From: Tsukamurella pulmonis
GTDB lineage: Bacteria > Actinomycetota > Actinomycetes > Mycobacteriales > Mycobacteriaceae
Direction: 5' to 3'
DNA length: 64,000 bases
NCBI RefSeq assembly: GCF_900103175.1
Contig: NZ_FNLF01000002.1
Location: 1,998,136 to 2,062,135 of the forward strand
Below, piece by piece: positions 37,194 through 45,745 of this stretch. Made by a program: the position numbers and the translations under genes. The notes beneath the pieces were generated by a model that worked only from the letters and a program-made list of their open reading frames with translations, did not search any database and had not been told where the DNA came from. How positions within the stretch are numbered: position 1 is the first letter of the stretch; each line of letters begins with the position of its first letter.

Positions 37194-37218
37194 CGTGCGC
37201 CGCCGATAGGGTCGAGGC

Positions 37219-37746
37219 GTGGCTGAATCGCGGCTCGACCTCCTGCGCTGGCAGTTCGACCTGACCTGGGCACTCGGCGAGGTGCACCTCGCCGAGCTGA
37301 CGCCGGACGACTTCCGGTGGGAGCCCGGTCCGCTGTGCTGGACCGTGCGCCCCGGCGGCGACGGCGAGTGGATCGCCGACTGGGCCGACACCGAGCCCAC
37401 GCCGATCCCCGTCCCGACGATGGCCTGGCTGAGCTGGCACATCGGCTGGTGGTGGAGCACCACTATGGATCACCTGCTGGGGCGCCCGGTCCGGGAGCGC
37501 GAATCCGTGCGGTGGCCCGGGCCCGACGGTGCGGTGGCCTGGCTGACGGGGCTGCGCGACGAATGGCTGACGGTGCTCGACGGGCTCACCGAGGAGGGAC
37601 TCGACGCCCCGTCCGCATACCCGTGGCCGGAGGATGCCGGCCTGACCGTCGCGCACCAGGTCGCGTGGGTCAACGCGGAGCTGATGAAGAACCTCGCCGA
37701 GATCGGCCAGCAGCGCCTCGCCCGCGCCGCTCAGCAGGCAGGCTGA
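37219..37746 (+). CDS. DinB family protein
   Basis: This 175-aa protein has a DinB-like four-helix bundle: LDLLRWQFDLTWALGEVHLA at the start, the histidine in LSWHIGWWWSTTMDHL (central helix) and the late VAHQVAWVNAELMKNLAEIG. The positions fit the DinB-superfamily metal site. Some members are thiol-transferases using mycothiol or bacillithiol, but here the role is open. TAGGGT lies 6 nt before the GTG start, so it is probably leaderless. Confidence 0.8.
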   Translation: MAESRLDLLRWQFDLTWALGEVHLAELTPDDFRWEPGPLCWTVRPGGDGEWIADWADTEPTPIPVPTMAWLSWHIGWWWSTTMDHLLGRPVRERESVRWPGPDGAVAWLTGLRDEWLTVLDGLTEEGLDAPSAYPWPEDAGLTVAHQVAWVNAELMKNLAEIGQQRLARAAQQAG

Positions 37747-37812
37747 CCGCGGCGGACGCCGCAGCGGACGGCGCGACCGCGGCGTGTCAGTGGCCGCGCC
37801 TACACTGGCCCT

Positions 37813-38610
37813 GTGATCGCGACGCCCTATGAAGACCTGCTCCGCGACGTGATGGAGAACGGCACGCACCGGCCGGATCGCACCGGCACCGGGACGCGTA
37901 GCGTCTTCGGTCGCCAGCTCCGCTACGACCTGTCCCAGGGCTTCCCGCTGATCACCACCAAGCGGGTGCACATGAAGTCCATCGCGTACGAGCTGCTGTG
38001 GTTCCTGCGCGGCGATTCCAACGTCAAGTGGCTACAGGACAACGGCGTCACCATCTGGGACGAGTGGGCCTCGCCGGAGGGCGAGCTCGGCCCCGTCTAC
38101 GGCGTGCAGTGGCGCAGCTGGCCCACTCCGAACGGTGAGCACATCGACCAGATCAGCAAGGCGATCGAGACCCTGCGGACCAACCCGTCGAGCCGGCGCA
38201 ACATCGTCTCCGCGTGGAACGTGGCCGAGATCGAGAACATGGCGCTGCCTCCGTGCCACGCCTTCTTCCAGTTCTACGTCGCCGACGGCAGGCTCAGCTG
38301 CCAGCTCTACCAGCGCAGCGCCGATCTGTTCCTGGGCGTCCCGTTCAACATCGCCAGCTACGCGCTGCTCACGCACATGGTCGCCGCGCAGGTGGGCCTC
38401 GAGCCCGGCGACTTCATCTGGACCGGCGGCGACTGCCACATCTACGACAACCACGTCGAGCAGGTCACCGAGCAGCTCAGCCGGGAGCCGTACCCGTACC
38501 CGCGGCTCGAACTCGCCGAGCGCCCCAGCATCTTCGACTACGAGTACGGCGACATCGCCGTGCACGACTACCGGCACCATCCCGCGATCAAAGCCCCGGT
38601 GGCGGTGTAG
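37813..38610 (+). CDS. thyA: Thymidylate synthase ThyA
   Basis: At 265 aa this is a standard Thy[41 protein letters not shown] with nucleophile Cys148, [20 protein letters not shown] and [20 protein letters not shown]. It methylates dUMP with methylene-tetrahydrofolate, making dTMP and dihydrofolate, which the adjacent DHFR recycles. GTG 37813 with a TACACT box 6 nt upstream indicates a leaderless transcript. dfrA begins directly after the stop. Confidence 0.98.
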   Translation: MIATPYEDLLRDVMENGTHRPDRTGTGTRSVFGRQLRYDLSQGFPLITTKRVHMKSIAYELLWFLRGDSNVKWLQDNGVTIWDEWASPEGELGPVYGVQWRSWPTPNGEHIDQISKAIETLRTNPSSRRNIVSAWNVAEIENMALPPCHAFFQFYVADGRLSCQLYQRSADLFLGVPFNIASYALLTHMVAAQVGLEPGDFIWTGGDCHIYDNHVEQVTEQLSREPYPYPRLELAERPSIFDYEYGDIAVHDYRHHPAIKAPVAV

Positions 38611-39081
38611 ATGATCGGGCTCATCTGGGCGCAGGCCCGCGGGGGAGTGATCGGCGCCGACGGCGGTATCCCGTGGCACATCCCCGAGGACATGAAGTTC
38701 TTCCGCGAGAGCACCGCCGGTGCCACCGTCCTGATGGGGCGCCGGACGTGGGACTCACTCCCGCCCCGGTTCCGGCCCCTGCCGGGCCGCACCAACATCG
38801 TCGTCACCCGGGATCCGTCCTGGCGGGCCGACGGTGCCGTGGTGCAGCACGACCTCGCCCTCCCGGAGGGTGACGTGTGGGTCATCGGCGGTGGCGAGAT
38901 CTACGCGGCGGCACTGCCGGTCGCGGATCTGCTCGCGGTCACCGAGGTCGATGCCGACGTCGCGGGCGACACGCGCGCACCGTCGATCCCGGACGGCTTC
39001 GCCCTCGAGGAGGACGCCGCGTGGCGCGAGTCCACGTCGGGCCTGCGGTACCGGCACCTCACCTACCGGCGCAAGCGCTAG
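38611..39081 (+). CDS. dfrA: Dihydrofolate reductase
   Basis: This 156-aa protein has the DHFR features: IGADGGIPWHIPEDMKFFRE, MGRRTWDSLP, LPGRTNIVVTRDP and VIGGGEIYAAALPVADLLAV, with the acidic catalytic position in PEDM. It reduces dihydrofolate made by ThyA. The ATG abuts the thyA stop with no gap, so the pair is translated together, as in M. tuberculosis. It is the target of trimethoprim-type inhibitors. Confidence 0.97.
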   Translation: MIGLIWAQARGGVIGADGGIPWHIPEDMKFFRESTAGATVLMGRRTWDSLPPRFRPLPGRTNIVVTRDPSWRADGAVVQHDLALPEGDVWVIGGGEIYAAALPVADLLAVTEVDADVAGDTRAPSIPDGFALEEDAAWRESTSGLRYRHLTYRRKR

Positions 39082-39088
39082 CCAATAG

Positions 39089-40030
<942 letters not shown>

Positions 40031-40033
40031 ACA

Positions 40034-41980
40034 ATGACCGACGGTGCAGCAGGTGGAGCCCGACGGAGCCGTAAGGCGACCCGGCAGGCGGGACCGCCTG
40101 CCGAGCCCAAGCCGGTGATCGAGACCTCGGCGGCGCGCGTCGTCGTCGAGGAGGCGGCCCCGGCGGCCAAGGCCCCGGCGAACGCGCCGGCGGCGAAGGC
40201 CGAGGGCCAGCAGCCGCAGAAGGCGGCCTCGCGGGGCGGCGGGGGACGTCGCGGCGGCGGCCGTCGCGGCAACGACCGGCAGAAGGCACCGTCGGCCCCC
40301 GTGGAACGGCTCGGGGCCCCGCCCAAGCTGCGCAAGGGCGGCATGCGGATCGTCGCGCTCGGCGGCATCAAGGAGATCGGTCGCAACATGACCGTCTTCG
40401 AGTACGACGGCAAGCTGCTCATCGTCGACTGCGGCGTGCTCTTCCCCGAGGACCAGCAGCCCGGCGTCGACCTGATCCTCCCGGACTTCCGGTACATCGA
40501 GAACCGCATCAAGGACGTCGAGGCGATCGTGCTCACGCACGGCCACGAGGACCACATCGGCGCCGTGCCGTTCCTGCTGCGGCTGCGGCCCGACATCCCG
40601 ATCGTCGGCGCCAAGTTCACCCTGGCCCTCATCAAGGCCAAGTGCGACGAGCACCGTCTGCGGCCGAAGCTCGTCGAGGTCCGCGAGGGCGAGTCGACCC
40701 GCCACGGCCCGTTCGAGTGCGAGTACTTCGCCGTCAACCACTCGATCCCCGACGCGATCGCCGTGGCGATCCACGCGGGCGGCCAGGTGGCGCTGCACAC
40801 CGGCGACATCAAGCTCGACCAGCTGCCGCTCGACGGCCGCCTCACCGACCTCGCGGGCTTCTCGCGGCTCGGCGACGCCGGCGTGGACCTGTTCCTCGTG
40901 GACTCGACCAACGCCGAGGTCCCCGGCTTCGTGACCCCCGAGCGGGAGATCGGCCCCGTGCTCGACAACGTGATCGGCCGCGCCAAGGGCCGCGTGATCG
41001 TCGCGTCCTTCGCCTCGCACGTGCACCGCATCCAGCAGATCGCCGAGGTGGCGGTCAAGAACAATCGGCGGATCACCTTCGTCGGCCGGTCGATGGTGCG
41101 GAACATGGCGCTCGCGCAGGAGCTCGGGTACATGAACCTGCCCGAGGGCGTCGAGGTAGACCTCGACACCGCCGCCTCGCTGCCCGACAACCGGATCGTG
41201 CTGATCTCCACCGGATCGCAGGGTGAGCCCCTCGCCGCGCTCTCGCGCATGGCCCGAGGCGAGCACCGCAACATCACCATCTCGCCCGACGACCTGATCG
41301 TCCTCGCCAGCTCGCTCATCCCGGGCAACGAGAACTCGGTCTTCGCGGTGGTCAACGGGCTGTCGAAGCTGGGCGCGAAGGTGATCACGCAGCAGAGCGC
41401 GAAGGTGCACGTCTCCGGCCATGCCAGCGCCGGTGAGCTGCTCTACCTCTACAACGCGGTGCGCCCGCGCAACGCGATGCCCGTGCACGGCGAGTGGCGG
41501 CACCTGCGCGCCAACGCCGCGCTGGCCGAGGCGACCGGCGTCCCCAAGGATCGGATCATGCTCGCCGAGGACGGCGTCGTGGTCGACCTGGTCGACGGTG
41601 TCGCCAAGATCGTCGGGCAGGTCCCCGTCGGCCACGTCTACGTCGACGGCAACTCGGTCGGCGACGTCGGCGAGTCGACGCTCTCCGATCGCCTGGTCCT
41701 CGGCGAGGGCGGCTTCATCTCGATCAGCGTCGCCATCGACAAGGAGGGCAACGCCGTCAGCAAGCCCGAGGTGTCGGGGCGCGGCTTCTCCGACGACCCG
41801 ACCGCGCTCAAGGAGGCGGAGCAGCTCGTCGAGGACGTGCTCGCCGATCTCGCCGCCGAGGGCGTCAAGGAGGCGCACCGCATCGCGCAGGGCGTCCGCC
41901 GGGCCGTGGGCCGCTGGGTCGACAAGGCCTACCGTCGCCGGCCCATGATCGTGCCCACCGTGATGGTGGTCGGCGAGTAG
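40034..41980 (+). CDS. rnj: Ribonuclease J
   Basis: This 648-aa protein has a long basic, alanine-rich N-terminal extension (to about residue 95), then the metallo-beta-lactamase domain with THGHEDHIG (His169, His171, Asp173, His174), the beta-CASP domain (HTGDIKLDQLPLDGRLTDL; ASFASHVHRIQQI) and the C-terminal domain with VRPRNAMPVHGEWRHLRANA. RNase J is both endonuclease and 5' exonuclease in mRNA decay and rRNA maturation. Order dapA-rnj matches Rv2753c-Rv2752c. A good terminator follows. Confidence 0.97.
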   Translation: MTDGAAGGARRSRKATRQAGPPAEPKPVIETSAARVVVEEAAPAAKAPANAPAAKAEGQQPQKAASRGGGGRRGGGRRGNDRQKAPSAPVERLGAPPKLRKGGMRIVALGGIKEIGRNMTVFEYDGKLLIVDCGVLFPEDQQPGVDLILPDFRYIENRIKDVEAIVLTHGHEDHIGAVPFLLRLRPDIPIVGAKFTLALIKAKCDEHRLRPKLVEVREGESTRHGPFECEYFAVNHSIPDAIAVAIHAGGQVALHTGDIKLDQLPLDGRLTDLAGFSRLGDAGVDLFLVDSTNAEVPGFVTPEREIGPVLDNVIGRAKGRVIVASFASHVHRIQQIAEVAVKNNRRITFVGRSMVRNMALAQELGYMNLPEGVEVDLDTAASLPDNRIVLISTGSQGEPLAALSRMARGEHRNITISPDDLIVLASSLIPGNENSVFAVVNGLSKLGAKVITQQSAKVHVSGHASAGELLYLYNAVRPRNAMPVHGEWRHLRANAALAEATGVPKDRIMLAEDGVVVDLVDGVAKIVGQVPVGHVYVDGNSVGDVGESTLSDRLVLGEGGFISISVAIDKEGNAVSKPEVSGRGFSDDPTALKEAEQLVEDVLADLAAEGVKEAHRIAQGVRRAVGRWVDKAYRRRPMIVPTVMVVGE

Positions 41981-41990
41981 TAGAACGTCG

Positions 41991-42026
41991 AACGCCCTGT
42001 GTCGCATGCTTGCGGCGCAGGGCGTT
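41991..42026 (+). terminator. Terminator of dapA-rnj
   Basis: Outer arms AACGCCCTG (41991-41999) and CAGGGCGTT (42018-42026) continue into a six-pair inner helix with two wobble pairs around a 6-nt loop. A partial T-tract (TTTCGTCCTT) follows. It also lies just beyond the end of the convergent secreted-protein array. Confidence 0.85.
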
Positions 42027-42042
42027 TCGTCCTTCTCGGGCC

Positions 42043-42633
42043 CTACGGCTGGCGCTCGACCTTCGCGACCTGGGCGCGCAGGGTCTGCCAGAACGCCTCG
42101 GTCTCGACGGCGCCACCGTCCTTGCCCTCGGCCTCGACGATGACCGTCACGCCGCGCACATCGACCCAGCCCTGCAGAGTGTTGCGACCCATCGCGAACA
42201 GGAAGGGGTTCAGGCGGGCCAGGTCCTGCGGAGCGTCGAGGATCGTCGGCCGGTCCTCACCGGTGACCTCCTGCATGCACGCCTTGGACGCGTCCGAGCG
42301 GGCGGTCGTGACCGTGCGATCGAGGACGGACGATTCGAGCTCAGTGGTGCCGCGGACGGCCTCCGCCTCCACGATGGCGGCGCCGTCGAGCGCCTTGCTC
42401 AACGCGTCGAGCTTCGTGGCGCACTGCGACTGCGCCGCAGGCTCGGACGGCAGCCCCTCCGGGGAGGTCAGGGTCTCGCGTTCCACCTTGTACTCGGTGC
42501 TACCGAGGGGGAATTCGTGCGCCGCCAGCACCGCCTGCTGCGGCGCTATCGGCGCCGCCTGGGCGAGTGCGGGAAGGAATACCACGGTGGCCGTCGCGAC
42601 CGCCGAACCTGCTGCCCACTGTCGAACGTTCAT
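42043..42633 (-). CDS. Secreted paralog 6 of tandem array, unknown family
   Basis: This 196-aa protein has a Sec signal (AAGSAVATATVVFLPALAQA-AP), the array motif AVLAAHEFPLGSTEYKVE, two mature cysteines (SQCATKLD; KACMQEV), DLARLNPFLF, LQGWVDVRGVTVIV and the C-terminus EAFWQTLRAQVAKVERQP. It is closest to paralog 3 (start 44474). It is the only member separated from the one before it, by a 112-bp gap, and has its own GAGGAG-type ribosome-binding site, so it might have a separate promoter. It is the last gene of the array and converges on the rnj terminator. Function unknown. Confidence 0.88.
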   Translation of the reverse strand: MNVRQWAAGSAVATATVVFLPALAQAAPIAPQQAVLAAHEFPLGSTEYKVERETLTSPEGLPSEPAAQSQCATKLDALSKALDGAAIVEAEAVRGTTELESSVLDRTVTTARSDASKACMQEVTGEDRPTILDAPQDLARLNPFLFAMGRNTLQGWVDVRGVTVIVEAEGKDGGAVETEAFWQTLRAQVAKVERQP

Positions 42634-42745
42634 GATCCGCTCCTCTGGTGACCGCTGCTCTCGGTTCCCCGGAGTTTAGTGGAGCAACAGATACCGGAAG
42701 CGGACTTCCGCGGACCTCACGGAGCGCTATGGTGCTGCGGTCTCG

Positions 42746-43318
42746 CTACGGCTGCCGCTCGACCTTCGCGATCTGCGCGCGGAGGAGCTCCCAGAACGTG
42801 GCGTGATCGGCGCCGTCCGGGGAGGCGTCGACGAGAACCTGGATCGTGATCCCCCGGACTTCGGCGACCGTCTCGAGTGTCGTGCCGCCCTCGGTGGAAG
42901 CGGTGATCGCGCCGTACCGACTCACGTCGCGGGGAACGGCGAGCGTCGTCGGTGCACCGGGCTCCGAATCAGTGCACGCGGTGATGACGGCGCGGATGGG
43001 GTCGAGCAGCGGCCTGTCCGTCAGCTCGACCGAGGCGTAGGTCCGGTCCCGATAGGCGACCGCCTCTGTCGAGCGGCCGCCCGCCGATGCCGCCCCCAGG
43101 CGCTCCCGTGCCGCATCGCACGACGTACCCGCGGCTCCGGCGGGCGCCGTGGGGGCGGGTCGGTGCATCACGGTGTACTGGCTGCTGCCGCTGGGGAATT
43201 CGGCGGCGGTGAGGAGGGCGCGTGTCGGTTGCACCGGTGCGGCGCTCGCGAGCGCGGGAACCGACGCGGTCGCAGCGAGTGCGAGGGCGCCCGCGGCGGC
43301 GATCCGGCGCGCGATCAC
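42746..43318 (-). CDS. Secreted paralog 5 of tandem array, unknown family
   Basis: This 190-aa protein opens with a Sec signal whose core is ARRIAAAGALALAATASVPA, followed by the EFPSGSSQYTV motif, cysteines in TSCDAARERL and TACTDSEP, VRGITIQVLV and the terminal FWELLRAQIAKVERQP. Its first 45 residues are nearly identical to paralog 4, and the DNA there is part of a 147-bp direct repeat. The GTG start overlaps the stop of paralog 4 by four bases. I cannot place it in a known family. Confidence 0.88.
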   Translation of the reverse strand: MIARRIAAAGALALAATASVPALASAAPVQPTRALLTAAEFPSGSSQYTVMHRPAPTAPAGAAGTSCDAARERLGAASAGGRSTEAVAYRDRTYASVELTDRPLLDPIRAVITACTDSEPGAPTTLAVPRDVSRYGAITASTEGGTTLETVAEVRGITIQVLVDASPDGADHATFWELLRAQIAKVERQP

Positions 43319-43350
43319 GGCTGCCGCTCCACCTTCGCGATCTGCGCGCG
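43204..43350 (-). repeat. 147-bp direct repeat, copy A
   Basis: This segment spans the 5' end of paralog 5 and the 3' end of paralog 4. It is almost identical to 43776-43922 (572 bp away); by eye the main differences are single bases (GAGCGC versus GAACGC, GATCTG versus GACCTG). It is far more conserved than the rest of the genes, which indicates recent duplication or gene conversion. Confidence 0.85.
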
Positions 43351-43890
43351 GAACAGTTGCCAGAACGCCTCGCGGTCAGCGGCGGCACCGTCGATCCCGA
43401 ACAGGTTCACGGAGACGGTGGCTCCCCGGACGTCCGCCCAGCCCTGAATGGTGTCCGGCGATGTCGTCACGACGCGGGCGCGGACCCGGGCGAGGTCGCC
43501 CGGAACCGCCCGCGGTGTGGCAACACCCATGCCGGGTATCGCGCAGTGGGTGGCCAGGTCTGCAATCTGGGTCGTGACAGGTCGATCGAGCACGTAGACG
43601 AGGATCTCGTTCGCGCGTCGCAGAGCGACGGCATTCGCAGACGTGATGCCTCGGAGTCGTTGATCGAGGTCTTCGCGCTGCGCAGAACACTTCGGCGATT
43701 CCGAGGACGACGGCAATCCGGCGGACGGAGACCTGTTCTCCAACGTGTAGTCGGTCGTGCCGGCGGGGAACTCGTCGGCGGTGAGGAGGGCGCGTGTCGG
43801 TTGCACCGGTGCGGCGCTCGCGAACGCGGGAACCGACGCGGTCGCAGCGAGTGCGAGGGCGCCCGCGGCGGCGATCCGGCGCGCGATCAC
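43315..43890 (-). CDS. Secreted paralog 4 of tandem array, unknown family
   Basis: This 191-aa protein has the same signal peptide as paralog 5 (ending PAFASA-AP), the variant motif EFPAGTTDYTLE, cysteines in PKCSAQRED and THCAIPGM, WADVRGATVSVNLF and the terminal EAFWQLFRAQIAKVERQP. GTG 43890 overlaps the stop of paralog 3 (GTGA). The reading frame stays open upstream to 44526, but codons there are in the wrong frame for paralog 3, so that extension is spurious. Family unknown. Confidence 0.88.
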   Translation of the reverse strand: MIARRIAAAGALALAATASVPAFASAAPVQPTRALLTADEFPAGTTDYTLENRSPSAGLPSSSESPKCSAQREDLDQRLRGITSANAVALRRANEILVYVLDRPVTTQIADLATHCAIPGMGVATPRAVPGDLARVRARVVTTSPDTIQGWADVRGATVSVNLFGIDGAAADREAFWQLFRAQIAKVERQP

Positions 43891-43922
43891 GGCTGCCGCT
43901 CCACCTTCGCGACCTGCGCGCG
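43776..43922 (-). repeat. 147-bp direct repeat, copy B
   Basis: Second copy of the repeat at 43204-43350. It spans the 5' end of paralog 4 and the 3' end of paralog 3, including the four-base overlap between the two genes. Confidence 0.85.
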
Positions 43923-44474
43923 CAGGGTCTGCCAGAACGCGTCGGTGTCGACGGCCGAGCCCTTGGTCGCCGAGGCGATGACGTTGACGGAGATGCCACG
44001 GACATCGACCCACCCCTGGAGCTCGTCCGCATCGCGGAAGAGGAACGGGTTCAGGCGCGCCAGGTCGGCGGGGACGGCGAGGACCGTTGAGCGGCTCCTT
44101 GGATCGAGGGCCGCCTCGCAGGTCGGGAATCCGTCGGCCATGAACCGCGCCATGGGCCGGCTCAGGACGGTCGCGTTGATCTCGGTGCCCCCGCGGACGG
44201 CGCTGGCATCGCTCACCCGCGCGCCGCTGAGGCGCTGGAACATCGCATCGATGAACCGGCCGCACGGGCCGGCGGCGGGCGAGGCATCCTGAGGCTCGTC
44301 GAGCGGCTCGAGGGTCTCGGTCTCCACCTTGTACCCGGTCGAGCCGAGGGGGAACTCGTGCGCGGCGAGGACCGCCTGCGCGGTGTTCACCGGTGCCGCG
44401 TGCGCGGTGCCGGGGACGAGCAGCGACATCGCGGCGACGGGGACCAGCGCGGCGGCGATACGGCGCGCGATCAC
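43887..44474 (-). CDS. Secreted paralog 3 of tandem array, unknown family
   Basis: This 195-aa protein shows a Sec signal ending GTAHA-AP, the motif AVLAAHEFPLGSTGYKVE, cysteines in GPCGRFIDAM and PTCEAALDP, DLARLNPFLF, LQGWVDVRGISVNV and the terminal AFWQTLRAQVAKVERQP. It is closest to paralog 6 in both ends, so duplication did not simply copy neighbours. The GTG start overlaps the stop of paralog 2. Function unknown. Confidence 0.88.
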   Translation of the reverse strand: MIARRIAAALVPVAAMSLLVPGTAHAAPVNTAQAVLAAHEFPLGSTGYKVETETLEPLDEPQDASPAAGPCGRFIDAMFQRLSGARVSDASAVRGGTEINATVLSRPMARFMADGFPTCEAALDPRSRSTVLAVPADLARLNPFLFRDADELQGWVDVRGISVNVIASATKGSAVDTDAFWQTLRAQVAKVERQP

Positions 44475-45043
44475 GGCTGCCGCTCCACCTTGGCGACCTG
44501 TGCGCGAACCGTCTGCCAGAAGGCATCGAAGTCCGCCCGGTCGCGCACGCTCACCGCATCGACGCGGACGGTGCTATCGCGCACCCCGATGAAACCGATG
44601 AGTTCGCGACCACCCGCGTTCGAGCTGAAGACGGTGCGGTATCGCGCCAGGTCCGCCGGGGCGGACAGGCGAGTGCCGGGCATCGGGCCGTCGTCGGTGC
44701 ACGCTCGTCCGATCTCGATCGCCTTGCCGATCACGACGCGGTCGATCACGCTCGCGTCGAGCACGGTGCTGCCCCTGCGTGCGGTGGCCGTCGTGGAGCG
44801 CCCGCCGGCCGTGGCCTTCTCCGCCTCGTACGTGGCGGTGGTGCACGGGGTCTTCGCCGACGGCACTGACGCCGCGGATTCGATGCTGCTCTTCTGCGTG
44901 TACCCGGTCGAGCCTGCAGGGAACTCGTGGGCGGCGAGGACGGCCTGCGCCGGCACGACCGGAGCCGCCTGCGCGACGCCGGGGAGGCCGACGGCGGCGA
45001 GCACCGCCACCGTCGTGCCCGCGACGAGGTGACGGGCCCGCAT
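44471..45043 (-). CDS. Secreted paralog 2 of tandem array, unknown family
   Basis: This 190-aa protein has a Sec signal (VAGTTVAVLAAVGLPGVAQA-AP), AVLAAHEFPAGSTGYTQK, cysteines in TPCTTATYEA and RACTDDGPMPG, VRDSTVRVDAV in place of the VRG strand, and the terminal FWQTVRAQVAKVERQP. Its ATG at 45043 shares one base with the stop of paralog 1 (TGATG). It is more divergent in the middle than at its two ends. Function unknown. Confidence 0.88.
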   Translation of the reverse strand: MRARHLVAGTTVAVLAAVGLPGVAQAAPVVPAQAVLAAHEFPAGSTGYTQKSSIESAASVPSAKTPCTTATYEAEKATAGGRSTTATARRGSTVLDASVIDRVVIGKAIEIGRACTDDGPMPGTRLSAPADLARYRTVFSSNAGGRELIGFIGVRDSTVRVDAVSVRDRADFDAFWQTVRAQVAKVERQP

Positions 45044-45648
45044 CAGCGCGCCGCCTCGACCTTCTTGATCTGTGCGCGGAAGACGTCCCAGAAGCGGGCG
45101 GTGTTGGCCGGGGTCTCGCCGAGGCCGCTGACGTACACGTCGACGGTGCGACCGGCGACGTCGGCGACGCCCTCGACGGCGTAGGTGCGCTTGTCGTCGC
45201 GGTAGGCCAGCACGACCGGGTTGAACCGCACCAGGTCACCGGGGACGGGGAGCTCGGCGACGGGGCCGCCGCAGGCCTTGGTCGCCGCGCGCCACACGCC
45301 GGCGTGCTGCGGGGTGAGCACCGAGGTGAGCATGAGCGAGTAGCCGTTGCGCGCGGTGGCACTGGTGCCCTGCGCGGAGTCGGTGGCGCGGTTGACCCGG
45401 TCGATGGCGGTGGCGCACACCGGCGGCGGGTTCGTGGAGACCTTCAGTCGCGTCGGGACCGGCTTGCCCGTCATGTAGTCGCTCGACCCCGCGGGGAACT
45501 CGGCCTTGGTCAGCACGAGGCTCGGGCCGGCCGGCGCGGCGGACGCCGCGGGAGCGACGAGCGTGGATCCCGCGACAACGGCGGTGAGGAGCGCGGCCGC
45601 CGAGGCGAAGCGCGTACGGCGGGAGGTAGGCAGCGAGGTCGCAGTCAT
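45043..45648 (-). CDS. Secreted paralog 1 (first gene of tandem array), unknown family
   Basis: This 201-aa protein has a longer basic signal region (TSRRTRFASAAALLTAVVAG), a mature start SAAPAGPSLVL, the motif TKAEFPAGSSDYMTG, cysteines in PPVCATAIDRV and KACGGPVAELP, DLVRFNPVVL, VADVAGRTVDVYVSG and FWDVFRAQIKKVEAAR. It lacks the VERQP end of the other five and is the most divergent. ATG 45648 is preferred over an ATG at 45672 because a -10 box, TATACT (45661-45656), lies 7 nt upstream, making a leaderless message likely. It leads the operon. Confidence 0.87.
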   Translation of the reverse strand: MTATSLPTSRRTRFASAAALLTAVVAGSTLVAPAASAAPAGPSLVLTKAEFPAGSSDYMTGKPVPTRLKVSTNPPPVCATAIDRVNRATDSAQGTSATARNGYSLMLTSVLTPQHAGVWRAATKACGGPVAELPVPGDLVRFNPVVLAYRDDKRTYAVEGVADVAGRTVDVYVSGLGETPANTARFWDVFRAQIKKVEAAR

Positions 45649-45651
45649 GAG

Positions 45652-45672
45652 GTGAAGTATAGAACACTTCAC
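45652..45672 (-). promoter_or_regulatory. Promoter/operator of the six-paralog array
   Basis: GTGAAGT-N7-ACTTCAC (45652-45672) is a perfect 7+7 bp inverted repeat. On the reverse strand it contains the -10 box TATACT (45661-45656). A CTGAAA -35-like hexamer lies 16 nt upstream of that. A repressor bound here would block the promoter. The transcription start predicted 7 nt after the -10 falls on the ATG of paralog 1. Confidence 0.7.
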
Positions 45673-45745
45673 ATTGATTTCAGTACGCGGATCCGGGCGT
45701 TCGTGACGGCTGCGGCGGACCGTCGCGCGCGACTAGGGTGGCCCT

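Noticed and set aside
43891-44526. Long open frame extending paralog 4 upstream to a 403-residue protein
   Set aside because: The extension is arginine/proline-rich and antiparallel in composition to paralog 3, which occupies the same DNA in another frame with a signal peptide and the conserved motifs.
45649-45672. Upstream ATG (45672) for paralog 1
   Set aside because: It would put the -10 box and the operator inside the coding region and adds KCSILHL ahead of a basic signal n-region that already starts well at 45648.
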